A stretch of 61,596 bases of DNA. It comes from Chloroflexota bacterium (GTDB lineage Bacteria > Chloroflexota > Dehalococcoidia > Lucifugimonadales > UBA3495). The first letter of the stretch is position 1, and every line of letters starts with the position of its first letter. Position numbers and translations under genes: made by a program. Below the pieces are notes generated by a model. That model did no database searches. It saw nothing but the letters and a program-made list of their open reading frames with translations, and was not told the origin of the DNA. Location: the NCBI GenBank assembly GCA_027624135.1, contig JAQBXL010000003.1:1-61596 (forward strand). Reading direction: 5' to 3'. Shown here piece by piece: positions 35,160 to 44,308 of this stretch.

Positions 35160-35215
35160 GATTAACAAACACGTCTTGCAGTGTCAATACAATTGTTTTG
35201 ACACTGCAAGACGTC
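35160..35215 (-). promoter_or_regulatory. Palindromic promoter/operator upstream of the ilvB T-box
   Basis: A perfect 17-bp inverted repeat, acgtcttgcagtgtcaa (35172-35188) and its complement (35199-35215), flanks a 10-nt centre. The left arm contains TTGACA on the minus strand (35188-35183); 17 nt on is TAATCT (35165-35160), about 8 nt before the T-box leader. The right arm presents the mirror TTGACA (35199-35204) towards the plus-strand gene, without a good -10. A repressor site overlapping the -35 box is inferred. Confidence 0.6.
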
Positions 35216-35308
35216 CGGTTAAGCGAAAAACGTTGACGCAACAGGCATCGATTACGGTCCAACGTTACGTGTAAGTTAGCCTCCGCCCTATGATAGTATG
35301 ACTATTAT

Positions 35309-36160
35309 ATGGAGCGACTTTTATACGGCAAGCAAACTAAGAATCTGTCAGTTCGGCAGGCAAGAAAACAAGCCAAAGAACGGGTCGTAACGCAGACCCG
35401 GAAGTCGGTTGGCCTTTCGCGGGGCCTGCATCAAGGCCTGCAAAAAAGGTTGTATCAAGGTCTGTATCAAGGCTCCCAGATCCAGGCACATGACGCTATC
35501 GCCGCTCCAGAGACGGCATCTGTCGCGCCACTTGCTACGGACGTCATCCGTCCTAGCCCAGTAGCAATACCCACTACTGAAACTAAGATTCGCAAGGTTG
35601 CCCTTCTCTCCGGAGAGACGGTGACTCACACCTTCTACCCTGAAGAGGGATTGGCTTCCCAGCCTAGGGATCAGGGCCTCATGCTGGTGCTGACCAACCA
35701 GAGAGTCATCTCATTCGGGAGTCGAGACGGCAGGAGAGAGACGGTTCTGATGCCGGTGGAGGAGGTGAAGGTCGTAGCGGTTCAATCGGGTCTTCGCAGC
35801 AAGGTCATGTTGTTTCAGGGTGGGCTGACCGTGCTGGCCGGCGTTGTCATCTATTTAGTCCTGATGTACTGGCTGGAGGGCAAGTTTGAAGATCCGGACA
35901 TCCCCTTGATCCGCATGGGCCTGGTGGCATTTCTGGTCTTCCTGGCGATCCTGGCAGGCGTCGGTATGATCTCCCAGTTCTATTTCAGTAAACCCGACGG
36001 AGAGGTGGCGTTCCAAGGGGACGGTGTGAAGCTTGTCTTCCCGTTCAGGGGGGAGGCTGCTGAGAACGATATCTATCAGGTCGTGAATTCGACCTTCGCC
36101 GCTCGCCAGTCAGTTAACGGAAATTCTGCCATCGAATATTCCAGACAGGGTGTGACCTAG
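35309..36160 (+). CDS. Two-helix membrane protein with PH-like cytoplasmic region, unknown function
   Basis: A 283-residue protein. Residues 1-60 are basic and glutamine-rich with a repeated GLHQ/LYQG motif (GLHQGLQKRLYQGLYQG) encoded by short imperfect DNA repeats. A beta-rich domain (about 95-165: HTFYPEEG, MLVLTNQRVISFG) resembles bacterial PH-like domains. Two membrane helices follow (about 168-189 and 200-224), then a short C-terminal domain. No ribosome site is obvious before the ATG. It diverges from ilvB across the palindrome. Family not identified. Confidence 0.7.
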   Translation: MERLLYGKQTKNLSVRQARKQAKERVVTQTRKSVGLSRGLHQGLQKRLYQGLYQGSQIQAHDAIAAPETASVAPLATDVIRPSPVAIPTTETKIRKVALLSGETVTHTFYPEEGLASQPRDQGLMLVLTNQRVISFGSRDGRRETVLMPVEEVKVVAVQSGLRSKVMLFQGGLTVLAGVVIYLVLMYWLEGKFEDPDIPLIRMGLVAFLVFLAILAGVGMISQFYFSKPDGEVAFQGDGVKLVFPFRGEAAENDIYQVVNSTFAARQSVNGNSAIEYSRQGVT

Positions 36161-36175
36161 CCGCTCCCGATTTTG

Positions 36176-36205
36176 ACCTACCGGATATCAACCTACCCGA
36201 TATTA
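36176..36205. repeat. 15-bp tandem duplication between the PH-like gene and tsaD
   Basis: acctaccggatatca (36176-36190) is followed by acctacccgatatta (36191-36205), two mismatches. Confidence 0.85.
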
Positions 36206-37231
36206 ACCTAAGAGAAGACCGGGATCTACGTCGATGTCCAAGGGCGTCTGCTCGCCCCGTAGGTATTGGAAGTAGCCGCAGGTGGCAATCATTGCGCCGT
36301 TGTCGGTGCATAGTATCGGCGGTGGAATGATGACCGGAAAAGGCGAGCGACGGACGATCTCCTCACGCAGCCTGGAATTGGCCGTTACGCCTCCACCCAA
36401 CACCAGCCCCTTGACCCGGTACTTGGCCGCCATCTCCACGAGCTTTGAAGAGATGACATCAACCACCGACTCCTGGAACGCCGCTGCCAGCTCGCGAATC
36501 AACCGCTCCTGGTCCACTCCGTCTTCTGGAGCAGGATAGATGCCCCGGTCTTGCGCCAGATGTAGCAAGGCGGTCTTCAACCCGCTGAAGCTGAAGTCCA
36601 AAGTATCTTTCATCCAGGCTCTGGGAAGGGTCTCCTCGCCAGTGGCGCCCTTAGACACACGCTGAATCTCGGGACCCCCGGGGAATCCCAGCCCAAGTAT
36701 GCGGGCGGCTTTGTCGAAGGCTTCGCCTGCGGCGTCGTCCCGGCTGCGCCCAACCAGCTTGTAACTTCCGTGTCCCTCCATCAGCAGGAGGTCCGTGTGG
36801 CCGCCGGACGCGACCAGGCAAGCCAGCGGAAAACCTGGGTCGCTTGCCAAGTCACCCTGGCCCAGCCAGGAGGCGTAGATATGTCCCTCCAGGTGGTTCA
36901 CGCCGATCAAGGGGATACCCAACGAATAGGCGATGGCTTTGGCGGCGTTGACCCCTGTGATCAACGACCCGGCCAAGCCCGGCCCGAACGTTACGGCAAT
37001 GGCGTCCATCTCTTCGAGTCCGACACCTGCGTTGGCCGATGCCTGTTCCAGAACCGGAACAAGGTCGCGCACGTGCTGCCGGGACGCAATCTCTGGCACC
37101 ACGCCGCCGTACTTGGAATGGAGGTGTGCTTGGGATGAGATGACGTTGGAAAGGAGGGTGCGGCCATCTTCGACCACTCCCGCCGCAGTCTCGTCACACG
37201 ATGTCTCGATGCCCAATATCTTTATCGCCAT
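36203..37231 (-). CDS. tsaD: tRNA threonylcarbamoyladenosine synthase TsaD
   Basis: TsaD transfers the threonylcarbamoyl group to A37 of ANN-decoding tRNAs, together with TsaB, TsaE and TsaC. The 342-residue ASKHA-fold protein opens with LGIETSCDETAAGVV and carries the metal ligands H113 and H117 in NHLEGH, GGHTDLLL, and the late GGGVTANSRLRE and CTDNGAMIA segments. No partner gene is adjacent. MtaB at 24469-25761 acts on the t6A product of this enzyme. Confidence 0.95.
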   Translation of the reverse strand: MAIKILGIETSCDETAAGVVEDGRTLLSNVISSQAHLHSKYGGVVPEIASRQHVRDLVPVLEQASANAGVGLEEMDAIAVTFGPGLAGSLITGVNAAKAIAYSLGIPLIGVNHLEGHIYASWLGQGDLASDPGFPLACLVASGGHTDLLLMEGHGSYKLVGRSRDDAAGEAFDKAARILGLGFPGGPEIQRVSKGATGEETLPRAWMKDTLDFSFSGLKTALLHLAQDRGIYPAPEDGVDQERLIRELAAAFQESVVDVISSKLVEMAAKYRVKGLVLGGGVTANSRLREEIVRRSPFPVIIPPPILCTDNGAMIATCGYFQYLRGEQTPLDIDVDPGLLLG

Positions 37232-37392
37232 TGGTTCAGAGCGTATTCCACGTATCGAGTGTCAGAAATGCCTGTCTTCGTTCAACTTTACACTAATTTA
37301 AGCCCGATGCTATCATCTTAAACGAGCGGGGTAAGCAGGTCCGATATTGCCAAGGGGCAACTTTTCGAGACCTTTGGAGGTGGCTTCCATCT

Positions 37393-38682
37393 ATGGATGC
37401 CGGTGATTCATGGCGATTAGCATTATTGATCATTTGTTTAGTTCTATCAGGGTTATTTTCCGCCTCTGAAACTGCATTTATCGCCCTCCCCAGGGCGCGC
37501 CTCATGCATCTGGTCCGTATCGGCCGTCCCGGCGCAGACCGGGTTTCCCACATCATCCAACGCCCAGAGCGTTTCCTGGCCACCGTGTTGTTGGGCAATA
37601 ACTTGGTGAACACCGCTGCAGCAGCCATAGCCACGGTGTTGGCTCTGAACCTGATCTCCAACGGGTCTCTGGCGGTATTGGCTGCCACCGCCGGAGTGAC
37701 TACGTTTCTCCTGTTGTTCGGCGAGACGCTGCCCAAGAACGTGGCCTGGCGTAGATCTGAGCGTGTTGCCTTTGCCGTTTCCCGGCCGGTTCGGCTGGTG
37801 GAGTTGGTTCTTTCTCCCGTAGTGAGCCTGCTTCAGCTATTTAGTACCGTCACCAACCGGATCCTCGGCATCTCGACCGCCGACCCTCACATGGGAGAAG
37901 AAGAGATCCGTGCGATGATCGCTGCTGGCGCCCAGACCGGCACCGTGGCAGCAGGGGAAGCTGAACTCTTGGAAAAGGTGTTCCGCTTTGGCGACCACCA
38001 GATGCGGGAGATCATGACTCCCCGCCCGGAGATTGCCTGGATCGAGCAGGGCATGAACCTGGATGCATTCCTAGCGATCTACTCCCAGAATCCTCACACC
38101 CGGTTTCCCGTGTACGATGAGTCCATGGATAACGTGGTCGGCGTCCTTTCGGTGAAAGACATCCTGGCGGGAATGCCCAGACCCGGAGATGAATCTGAAT
38201 TCGATGTGACGGTACAGAGCAGACCTGCTTTTTTCGTTCCGGAAACTAAGAGCGTCAGCGAAACTTTCAATGAGATGCAGGAAGGTGGCCACAGCATGGT
38301 GCTCACTGTTGACGAGTATGGCGGAATCGCCGGGTTGGCGACGCTGAAACAGATGGTGTCGGTGATCGTCGGCCAGATCGGAGATGAAGGCTCAGCCCCA
38401 GAAAGGTTGGTGACCGACCTGGGTGGCGACAACTTCTTGGCCGACGCGGGAGCGGCCATCTCCGACATTAACGAGGAACTTTCTCTGGGCATTCCCGAGG
38501 GAGAATATCAGACCCTGGCCGGGTTCATACTGGACCGGCTCGGCAGCATCCCCGAGCCTGGGGACATCATGGAATTTGGAGACCTGCGAATCACCATCAA
38601 AACCATGGAAGGCGTGCGAATCGAGAAAGTGGAATTGAGGCGCAATAACCCCAGCTCCGGACGGACCGGTGCTGGCCAGTGA
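37393..38682 (+). CDS. CNNM/CorC-type membrane protein with CBS pair
   Basis: A 429-residue protein of the HlyC/CorC (CNNM) family, implicated in magnesium or other cation efflux. An N-terminal DUF21 membrane domain (about 1-190, several hydrophobic helices with SGLFSASETAFIALPRAR) is followed by a CBS pair (about 200-330, MTPRPEIAWIE, RFPVYDESMDNVVGVLSVKDI) and a C-terminal CorC_HlyC domain (about 345-425, YQTLAGFILDRLGSIPEPGD). Its TGA overlaps the GTG start of the phosphatase gene. Substrate inferred from family only. Confidence 0.9.
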   Translation: MDAGDSWRLALLIICLVLSGLFSASETAFIALPRARLMHLVRIGRPGADRVSHIIQRPERFLATVLLGNNLVNTAAAAIATVLALNLISNGSLAVLAATAGVTTFLLLFGETLPKNVAWRRSERVAFAVSRPVRLVELVLSPVVSLLQLFSTVTNRILGISTADPHMGEEEIRAMIAAGAQTGTVAAGEAELLEKVFRFGDHQMREIMTPRPEIAWIEQGMNLDAFLAIYSQNPHTRFPVYDESMDNVVGVLSVKDILAGMPRPGDESEFDVTVQSRPAFFVPETKSVSETFNEMQEGGHSMVLTVDEYGGIAGLATLKQMVSVIVGQIGDEGSAPERLVTDLGGDNFLADAGAAISDINEELSLGIPEGEYQTLAGFILDRLGSIPEPGDIMEFGDLRITIKTMEGVRIEKVELRRNNPSSGRTGAGQ

Positions 38683-39296
38683 AGTTCTTTCTAGTGCGCC
38701 ACGGCGAGACCGAGTGGAATAAGCTGGGCAGATTTCAGGGACACGAGGACATCAAGCTTAACGAGCGAGGTCTGGCCCAAGCAAGGGAGACGGCTCAAAC
38801 CGCCGCCGGATGGGGCCACTCTGCCATCTACGCCAGCCCATTGACCCGGACGATGCAGGTTGCCGAGGAGATGGCCAAGGTGACTCAGGTGCCAGTGTGG
38901 CAGCGTCCGGGACTGAAAGAGCTTGGCCTGGGCGACCTAGAAGGTGTCACCGGAGAGGAGATGCGCCTGAATTTCCCAGAGGTGTTTTCGACCTGGCGTT
39001 CGAGCCCGGAAAAGGTTTTTATGCCCAACGGGGAGTCATTGCTGCAACTCCGCGACCGGTCCTGGCAGAGCATCTTGGACATTGAAGATGAGCACTCTCA
39101 GGTCGACTCGGTTGTCGTCATATCCCATAACTTTGCCATCCGCACCATCGTCGGCGAGCTTCTGGGAGTGCCCCTGGAGAACTTCCACCGTATGTCCTTG
39201 AGTCTGGCTTCAGTATGCACCTTCGAGAGTGATGACCGTGGTCGGCGGCTCACCTCGTATAACAACACTGGCCACTTGTCTCCCGAAAACCGGTAG
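38679..39296 (+). CDS. Histidine phosphatase (phosphoglycerate mutase-like)
   Basis: A 205-residue branch-1 histidine phosphatase. RHGETEWN at 7-14 contains the phosphohistidine H8; SPLTRTMQVAEEM, LKELGLGDLEG and VVVISHNFAIR supply the other active-site residues. It starts with GTG overlapping the upstream stop (GTGA) and lies 12 nt before tilS, so the three genes 37393-40781 likely form an operon. The substrate could be a phosphoglycerate, alpha-ribazole phosphate or another phosphoester; the sequence does not decide. Confidence 0.88.
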   Translation: MKFFLVRHGETEWNKLGRFQGHEDIKLNERGLAQARETAQTAAGWGHSAIYASPLTRTMQVAEEMAKVTQVPVWQRPGLKELGLGDLEGVTGEEMRLNFPEVFSTWRSSPEKVFMPNGESLLQLRDRSWQSILDIEDEHSQVDSVVVISHNFAIRTIVGELLGVPLENFHRMSLSLASVCTFESDDRGRRLTSYNNTGHLSPENR

Positions 39297-39308
39297 CCGG
39301 ACTCCCCC

Positions 39309-40781
39309 ATGGCAATGCATTTCCTGGAACGCCAAGTTTCCGAGGCCGTGAAACGTGCCGGTTTTTCCAATACCGGAACTACTCTGGTGGTTGGAGCCTC
39401 AGGGGGGCCAGACTCTACTGCGTTGTTGCATGCCTTGGTTGCGGTGAAGGACATCCACGGTCTTGCTTTGCATGTTGGGCACCTACACCATAATTTCCGA
39501 GGAAAAGAAGCTGACGACGACGCCGTTTTTGCAGAAGACCTGGCCCATAGCCTGGGGCTTCCGGCGACAGTGGCCAGAGAAGATCCCCACGAATACCAAA
39601 GGATTCACGGCATCTCCTCCTTCGAGCAGGGAGCGCGGGAGATGCGCTACGCCTTCTTGGCTCGGATCGCCAGGGATGCCCACGCCGGTGTAGTGACCGT
39701 TGGCCACACCGCAGATGACCTAGCGGAGACAGTGATGCTCCACGTGATTCGTGGTTCCGGGATGCATGGTCTAAGGGGCATGACTGAATTATCGGACTGG
39801 CCTTGGCCCAAAGACGGGGCAGGTCTGGCCTTGTTCCGGCCTCTGTTGGGTGTCACCAAAGACCAGACGGTGGCCTACGTTCGGGGGCTGGGCCAGACCT
39901 TTCGCGAAGACAGCGGAAACTTCATGTGGCGTTTCACCCGCAACAAAGTGCGCCACGACCTGATGCCCAAACTGGCGGCAGATTATAACCCTCAAGTTAG
40001 ACAGGCTCTGGTGCGGTTGGCCCATGCCGCCGCAGAAGAATTGGACTTCGCCGAAGGAGAGCTGAATCGCGTCTGGCCCGGTGTGGCGGTTGAATCAGAC
40101 GGCGAAGTTCGGTTCTCCCAGGCCTCTCTGGGTGGCCTTCATCCCCATCTGCAGCGTCTGGCCCTGCGGCGCGGGTACATCTTGGTGAACGGAGACTCCA
40201 CCCGGTTGGCGGAAAGCCACCTCATATCAATGGTAAATCTGGTTCAAGGGGAACGGGGTGGCCGGACTTTGAATCTGCCAGGCGGAGTCACTTTACGGCT
40301 GAAATACGGCGAGTTGACGCTGACTCGTGGTGGCGAACCGGACTGCCCGTACCCTAAACTCGAGGGCGAATACCCCATCCGGGTGCCCGCTGAAGCTGGC
40401 GCTGAGACTTCGGTGTTGGCGGGCCCATGGCAGGTCACCATGCAGATTACAAGCGCTGGCGAAGAGTTAGATTGGGCGGGCGATGGCTGGACCGTTTGGT
40501 TGGACCCTTTGACCCTTGGGGAAGACCTGTCCGTGCGGGCCTGGCGGCCAGGTGACCGGATACAACCTCTAGGCATGCGAGGGCAGAAGAAACTGCAGGA
40601 CCTGTTCACCGACCTGCGGGTGCCTCGGCACTGGCGGGGAAGGGTGCCGCTCTTGGAAAACGCTAGGGGAATCGCCTGGGTGGTGGGTTACCGAATCGCA
40701 GACTGGGCCAAGGTCAGCGGCAGGATTGATGAGTCCTTCCTGCGGATAACATTCAGCCTGACAGAGGATCAGCCTATCTGA
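39309..40781 (+). CDS. tilS: tRNA(Ile)-lysidine synthase
   Basis: TilS converts the wobble cytidine of the minor tRNA-Ile(CAU) to lysidine so that it reads AUA. The PP-loop SGGPDS is at 31-36, followed by HNFRGKEADDD, RYAFLARIA, GHTADDLAETVMLHVIRGSG and REDSGN. The 490-residue length includes the C-terminal tRNA-binding TilS_C domain (RAWRPGDRIQPLGMRGQKKLQDLFTDLRVP, read in parts). Start is the first of two nearby ATGs. Confidence 0.94.
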   Translation: MAMHFLERQVSEAVKRAGFSNTGTTLVVGASGGPDSTALLHALVAVKDIHGLALHVGHLHHNFRGKEADDDAVFAEDLAHSLGLPATVAREDPHEYQRIHGISSFEQGAREMRYAFLARIARDAHAGVVTVGHTADDLAETVMLHVIRGSGMHGLRGMTELSDWPWPKDGAGLALFRPLLGVTKDQTVAYVRGLGQTFREDSGNFMWRFTRNKVRHDLMPKLAADYNPQVRQALVRLAHAAAEELDFAEGELNRVWPGVAVESDGEVRFSQASLGGLHPHLQRLALRRGYILVNGDSTRLAESHLISMVNLVQGERGGRTLNLPGGVTLRLKYGELTLTRGGEPDCPYPKLEGEYPIRVPAEAGAETSVLAGPWQVTMQITSAGEELDWAGDGWTVWLDPLTLGEDLSVRAWRPGDRIQPLGMRGQKKLQDLFTDLRVPRHWRGRVPLLENARGIAWVVGYRIADWAKVSGRIDESFLRITFSLTEDQPI

Positions 40782-40807
40782 TCCGCGGCTGGTGAAGGTG
40801 GTAAAGC

Positions 40808-41650
40808 CTAGGTCCCCATGAGTCGGGATGGGTTGTCCTTCACCAGCAATCCTACTTCAACTTCTTCCATGCCGGACCGGAGCATGGTGGCGATGCCCAT
40901 TCGCATACCCTCGGCTGGCATCGGGTGGAAGTCCTGTCCGAAGTCGCTGCTAAGGATGCACTTTTCTGGGCCGATGGCTGATATCGTCTTGGCCAGGTCT
41001 TTGGGGTCCATCCGGTACGTGGTGGGCATCACCACGTGCAGGCAATGCTCGATGAACGCCCCCATTCCGGCCAGCGTTTTCATATCCTCAAGGGTCATAC
41101 CCGTCATGAACGACATGGTTGTGCCGTGGGTGACCACGGTCCTTTGGATGCCCATGTTCCGGGCTTCCGCCACCAAGGCCATGCTCTCGGCAATGGAGAT
41201 GTGGCCCGTCGCCAGAACCATGTCGTGGGACTTGATGATTTGAAGTATCGAGTTTACTTCTGACACCAGTGCTCCGGATCCATCCAGCAGGGATATGCCG
41301 CCATCCAGGCCCTTGGATTCCCGGTCGGCCTTGGCTGAATGGGTCGGCATCCAGACGATGCGTCCGCCCATGTTGGCCGTGGCTTCAACGGCCGCTGGGT
41401 TGAGGCCACCCACCTCCGCATCCAGGGCGATCCCACCCAGTATGGTGAAATCAGTAACCAGTTCGCCGGTGGTGGCAGCAACGGGATGGGTGGGATATTC
41501 ATGGCTCTTCAGAACCACGCCCTGCATACCCATATCCCGGGCTTGTAAGGCAATCTCCACTGCGCCGGCCCGTCGTTCTACCTTGGGATCAGGGCCAAAA
41601 TGCACGTGGATATCCAGTGCGCCTTCCAGTATCCGGTCTATGTTGCTCAC
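40808..41650 (-). CDS. DUF6282-type metal-dependent hydrolase-like protein
   Basis: A 280-residue TIM-barrel protein resembling amidohydrolases. DIHVHFGPDP (13-22) supplies the H-x-H metal motif, KSHEYPTHP (about 48-56) and ATGHISIAES (about 146-155) further histidines, and SSDFGQDFHPMPAEG the late aspartate. The pattern fits the DUF6282 family. It stands alone, convergent with tilS. Reaction unknown. Confidence 0.8.
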   Translation of the reverse strand: MSNIDRILEGALDIHVHFGPDPKVERRAGAVEIALQARDMGMQGVVLKSHEYPTHPVAATTGELVTDFTILGGIALDAEVGGLNPAAVEATANMGGRIVWMPTHSAKADRESKGLDGGISLLDGSGALVSEVNSILQIIKSHDMVLATGHISIAESMALVAEARNMGIQRTVVTHGTTMSFMTGMTLEDMKTLAGMGAFIEHCLHVVMPTTYRMDPKDLAKTISAIGPEKCILSSDFGQDFHPMPAEGMRMGIATMLRSGMEEVEVGLLVKDNPSRLMGT

Positions 41651-41868
41651 GTTCTCACCATGCGGCTGAAATAGAGAACCACGAGGGTCCAGGGTAAGAT
41701 GGGCAGCGGCAAACGAGGCTGTCTAGGCACACCCAATTTGAGGCTTGCGCCAGCATAAGTCAGGCGTATTCGGGTGTCAAGGAAATCCGAGGGGTCGAAA
41801 ATTTGACGCCATTTGCCAGTGTCGTTCGCCGTTGGTAGCATGATGACACACTTGAATTGGAGGCTGTT

Positions 41869-42660
41869 ATGGACCTGGGACTTAAGGGCCGCGTGGCTAT
41901 CGTCGGCGGAGGCAGTAAAGGGCTGGGCCGGGCCTGCGCTGACTCCCTGGCCCAAGAGGGCGCGAACTTGGTAATCTGCAGCCGCAACGCCGGAGAGTTG
42001 GACCAAGCCGCAGGTCAGATCAGCGGGGCGTTCGGAGTAGATGTTTTGGCGGTAGCCGCTGACCTTTCCCGCTTGGCGGATATCCAGGCCCTGGTGAAAA
42101 GAACGACCGACCACTTTGGCCGACTGGATATCTTGGTCAATAACTCCGGAGGACCGCCAGCTGGCCGGGCAGTCGACACCACCGAAGAGGTCTGGCATCA
42201 GTCCATCGACATGGCCCTGCTATTCTTCATCCGCATGAGCCGGGAGGCAGTTCCACACATGAAAAATGCAGGATGGGGGCGGATCGTGAACATACTGGCC
42301 AGTTCGGTCTTTCAACCCATCGACAACCTGGTCACGTCTGGAGTGACCCGCATGGGAGCCGTGGCCTACGCGAAGAGCCTGGCCGACGAGGTTGGCCGGG
42401 ACAATATTTTGGTGAACAACGTGGCCCCCGGATACTTATTGACAGACCGGATGATGCACATCTTTGAGACCCGTTCTCAGGACACTGGATCAAGCGTCGA
42501 GGATCTACTCCAGGCCCACTCATCCACCATACCAGTGGGCCGTTTAGGTCGCCCGGAAGAACTGGGAGACCTGGTGACTTTCCTGGCCTCCGAGAAGAAC
42601 AGCTATACCACCGGCGCAACAATTCTAGTGGATGGCGGCGTTGTGAGGTCGGTCATGTAG
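41869..42660 (+). CDS. SDR-family oxidoreductase with atypical catalytic triad
   Basis: A 263-residue short-chain dehydrogenase. The NAD(P) motif GGGSKGLG is at 13-20 and NNSGG at 91-95. The catalytic serine is near S145/S146, but the YxxxK pair is replaced: the aligned stretch is TSGVTR (156-161), giving S157 and R161. A known subgroup of FabG-like SDRs has such SN-xx-R substitutions, so this is probably ancestral. The ATG at 41869 has GGAGG 5 nt upstream; a TTG at 41857 is rejected. A strong bidirectional terminator follows. Confidence 0.88.
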   Translation: MDLGLKGRVAIVGGGSKGLGRACADSLAQEGANLVICSRNAGELDQAAGQISGAFGVDVLAVAADLSRLADIQALVKRTTDHFGRLDILVNNSGGPPAGRAVDTTEEVWHQSIDMALLFFIRMSREAVPHMKNAGWGRIVNILASSVFQPIDNLVTSGVTRMGAVAYAKSLADEVGRDNILVNNVAPGYLLTDRMMHIFETRSQDTGSSVEDLLQAHSSTIPVGRLGRPEELGDLVTFLASEKNSYTTGATILVDGGVVRSVM

Positions 42661-42711
42661 CTTGGCCGGCCTTAGCAGGTAGGCACACAAAAGAAACAGG
42701 ACCGTCCAAAG

Positions 42712-42747
42712 AAACGGAATCTTCCCTCGAAGGAAGATCCCGTTTTA
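42712..42747. terminator. Bidirectional terminator between SDR and TRAP genes
   Basis: aaacggaatcttcc (42712-42725) pairs with ggaagatcccgttt (42732-42745) with one G-U pair and a 6-nt loop, with T-runs on both sides. It serves the convergent SDR and dctM genes. Confidence 0.8.
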
Positions 42748-42771
42748 ACTTGCTGCACATTCCCAGTAAGG

Positions 42772-44235
42772 TTATCTGGAGCCCTTCACTTGGTCGGGCA
42801 GCCATAAGGCAATATCGGGGAAGATAATCAACAATACGATCACCGCCGCCATCACCGCCATGAAGGGCAAAACCCCGATGTAAACATCGGTGATGGTACC
42901 TGTCTGCTCCTGTAACCCCTCCGCTTCCGCCATCTCGGCATCGACATCCCGGCGCACTCCATGGAGCACATACAGGTTGATGCCCTCAGGCGGACTGATG
43001 AGCGCGGCCTCCACCAGGATGACCATGATGATTCCGAACCAGACCAGATCCACTCCGGTGGCCTCCAACGCAGGCGCCAGAATCGGCACGGTGGTAACCA
43101 ACATGGCGAAACTCTCCATGAAAGTTCCCAGCAGCAGATAAAAGATCACCAGCACGATCACCAACTGAGTGGAGCTCAAGTCCATGCCGGTGATCCACTG
43201 GGAAATATCATGGGATATTCCCAGCCGGGCGAAGGCGAAACTCAGGGTGAAAGCTGCGATCACGATGAGCATGATCATCGACGAGGTCCTGACCGTGGAG
43301 AGCATCGAGTCTTTAATCATGTCCCAGTTGACCGTCATGCTCTGGCGCACACCGCCTTCAATCTCGGGGTATCGTTCTTGCAGTCTGGCGATCATGCCGG
43401 TCTGGGAGCCGGAGCTATCCATCTTCCGCAGGAACCCTCCTAAAATCGCGGGACCCGAGTTGTTGATCATCGCAAAGACCAGCGCTCCGGTTACACCGAA
43501 CGCGGCCGCTTCCGTGGGAGTTGCCAAGCCCGCATAGATGGAACCCAACACCACCAGTATGATCAGGCTGACCGGAATCATGGCCACCAAGCCGGTGATC
43601 TTGAGACGCCAACTGGTTCCAGGTTCTTTGGGAGCGATGCTGGGGAACATGATCGCAACGCCAATGATCATGAGCATCATCATTCCGGCCAGAAGGAAGC
43701 CGGGGATGAAGCCAGCCAGGTATAGCCTTCCGATGGACTCTTCAACCAAGACGCCATACACGATCAGGCCGATGCTGGGTGGTATCAGAATCCCCAGAGT
43801 GCCACCGGCGGCCAGAGAACCAATGACCAACCGCTCACTGTATCCCCGCGACCGGAACGTTGGCAGGGACACGCGGCTGATCGTTGCCGAAGTGGCCACG
43901 CTGGAACCGGAACAAGCGGCGAATATGGCGCAGGATGCGATGTTTGTGTGGATCAAGCCGCCAGGCAAGAAAGCCAGCCAGCGGGAAACCGAGCCGTACA
44001 TCCTCTCACCCATGCCGCTCCGCAGCATCAATTCCCCCATCAAGAGGAAGAGAGGGACCGCGATCAAGATGAAGTTGGTATTCGTCTCCCATGCCTTGTT
44101 GCCCATGATGTTCCACAAGGGAGCATCGGAGAAGAAATACATCATGACCAGCGACAACACACCCAACGCCCCGGCCACATAAAGGCCGATCATGAAAAAT
44201 CCGCCCATCATTAAGAATGCTGTGGCTATGACCAT
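42772..44235 (-). CDS. TRAP transporter large permease (DctM)
   Basis: The 12-helix-type permease of a tripartite ATP-independent periplasmic transporter, which takes up organic acids with sodium. The 487 residues are highly hydrophobic with the DctM features GLYVAGALG, LMGELMLRSGM, SSVATSATISRVSLP, GGTLGILIPPSIGLIVYG and PPEGINLYVLHG. A hydrophilic insert lies near 250-300 (KMDSSGSQTGMIARLQERYPE, read in two parts), longer than in many DctM proteins. AGGAGG precedes the ATG. Downstream of dctQ; no DctP binding protein is in the window. Confidence 0.92.
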   Translation of the reverse strand: MVIATAFLMMGGFFMIGLYVAGALGVLSLVMMYFFSDAPLWNIMGNKAWETNTNFILIAVPLFLLMGELMLRSGMGERMYGSVSRWLAFLPGGLIHTNIASCAIFAACSGSSVATSATISRVSLPTFRSRGYSERLVIGSLAAGGTLGILIPPSIGLIVYGVLVEESIGRLYLAGFIPGFLLAGMMMLMIIGVAIMFPSIAPKEPGTSWRLKITGLVAMIPVSLIILVVLGSIYAGLATPTEAAAFGVTGALVFAMINNSGPAILGGFLRKMDSSGSQTGMIARLQERYPEIEGGVRQSMTVNWDMIKDSMLSTVRTSSMIMLIVIAAFTLSFAFARLGISHDISQWITGMDLSSTQLVIVLVIFYLLLGTFMESFAMLVTTVPILAPALEATGVDLVWFGIIMVILVEAALISPPEGINLYVLHGVRRDVDAEMAEAEGLQEQTGTITDVYIGVLPFMAVMAAVIVLLIIFPDIALWLPDQVKGSR

Positions 44236-44308
44236 CTTTGTCGGTCCTCCTAACCTTTCGGGGCCAGTGCCCCTATCAGCTTAACGGCCAAGGGAAATGA
44301 AGTTTTGG

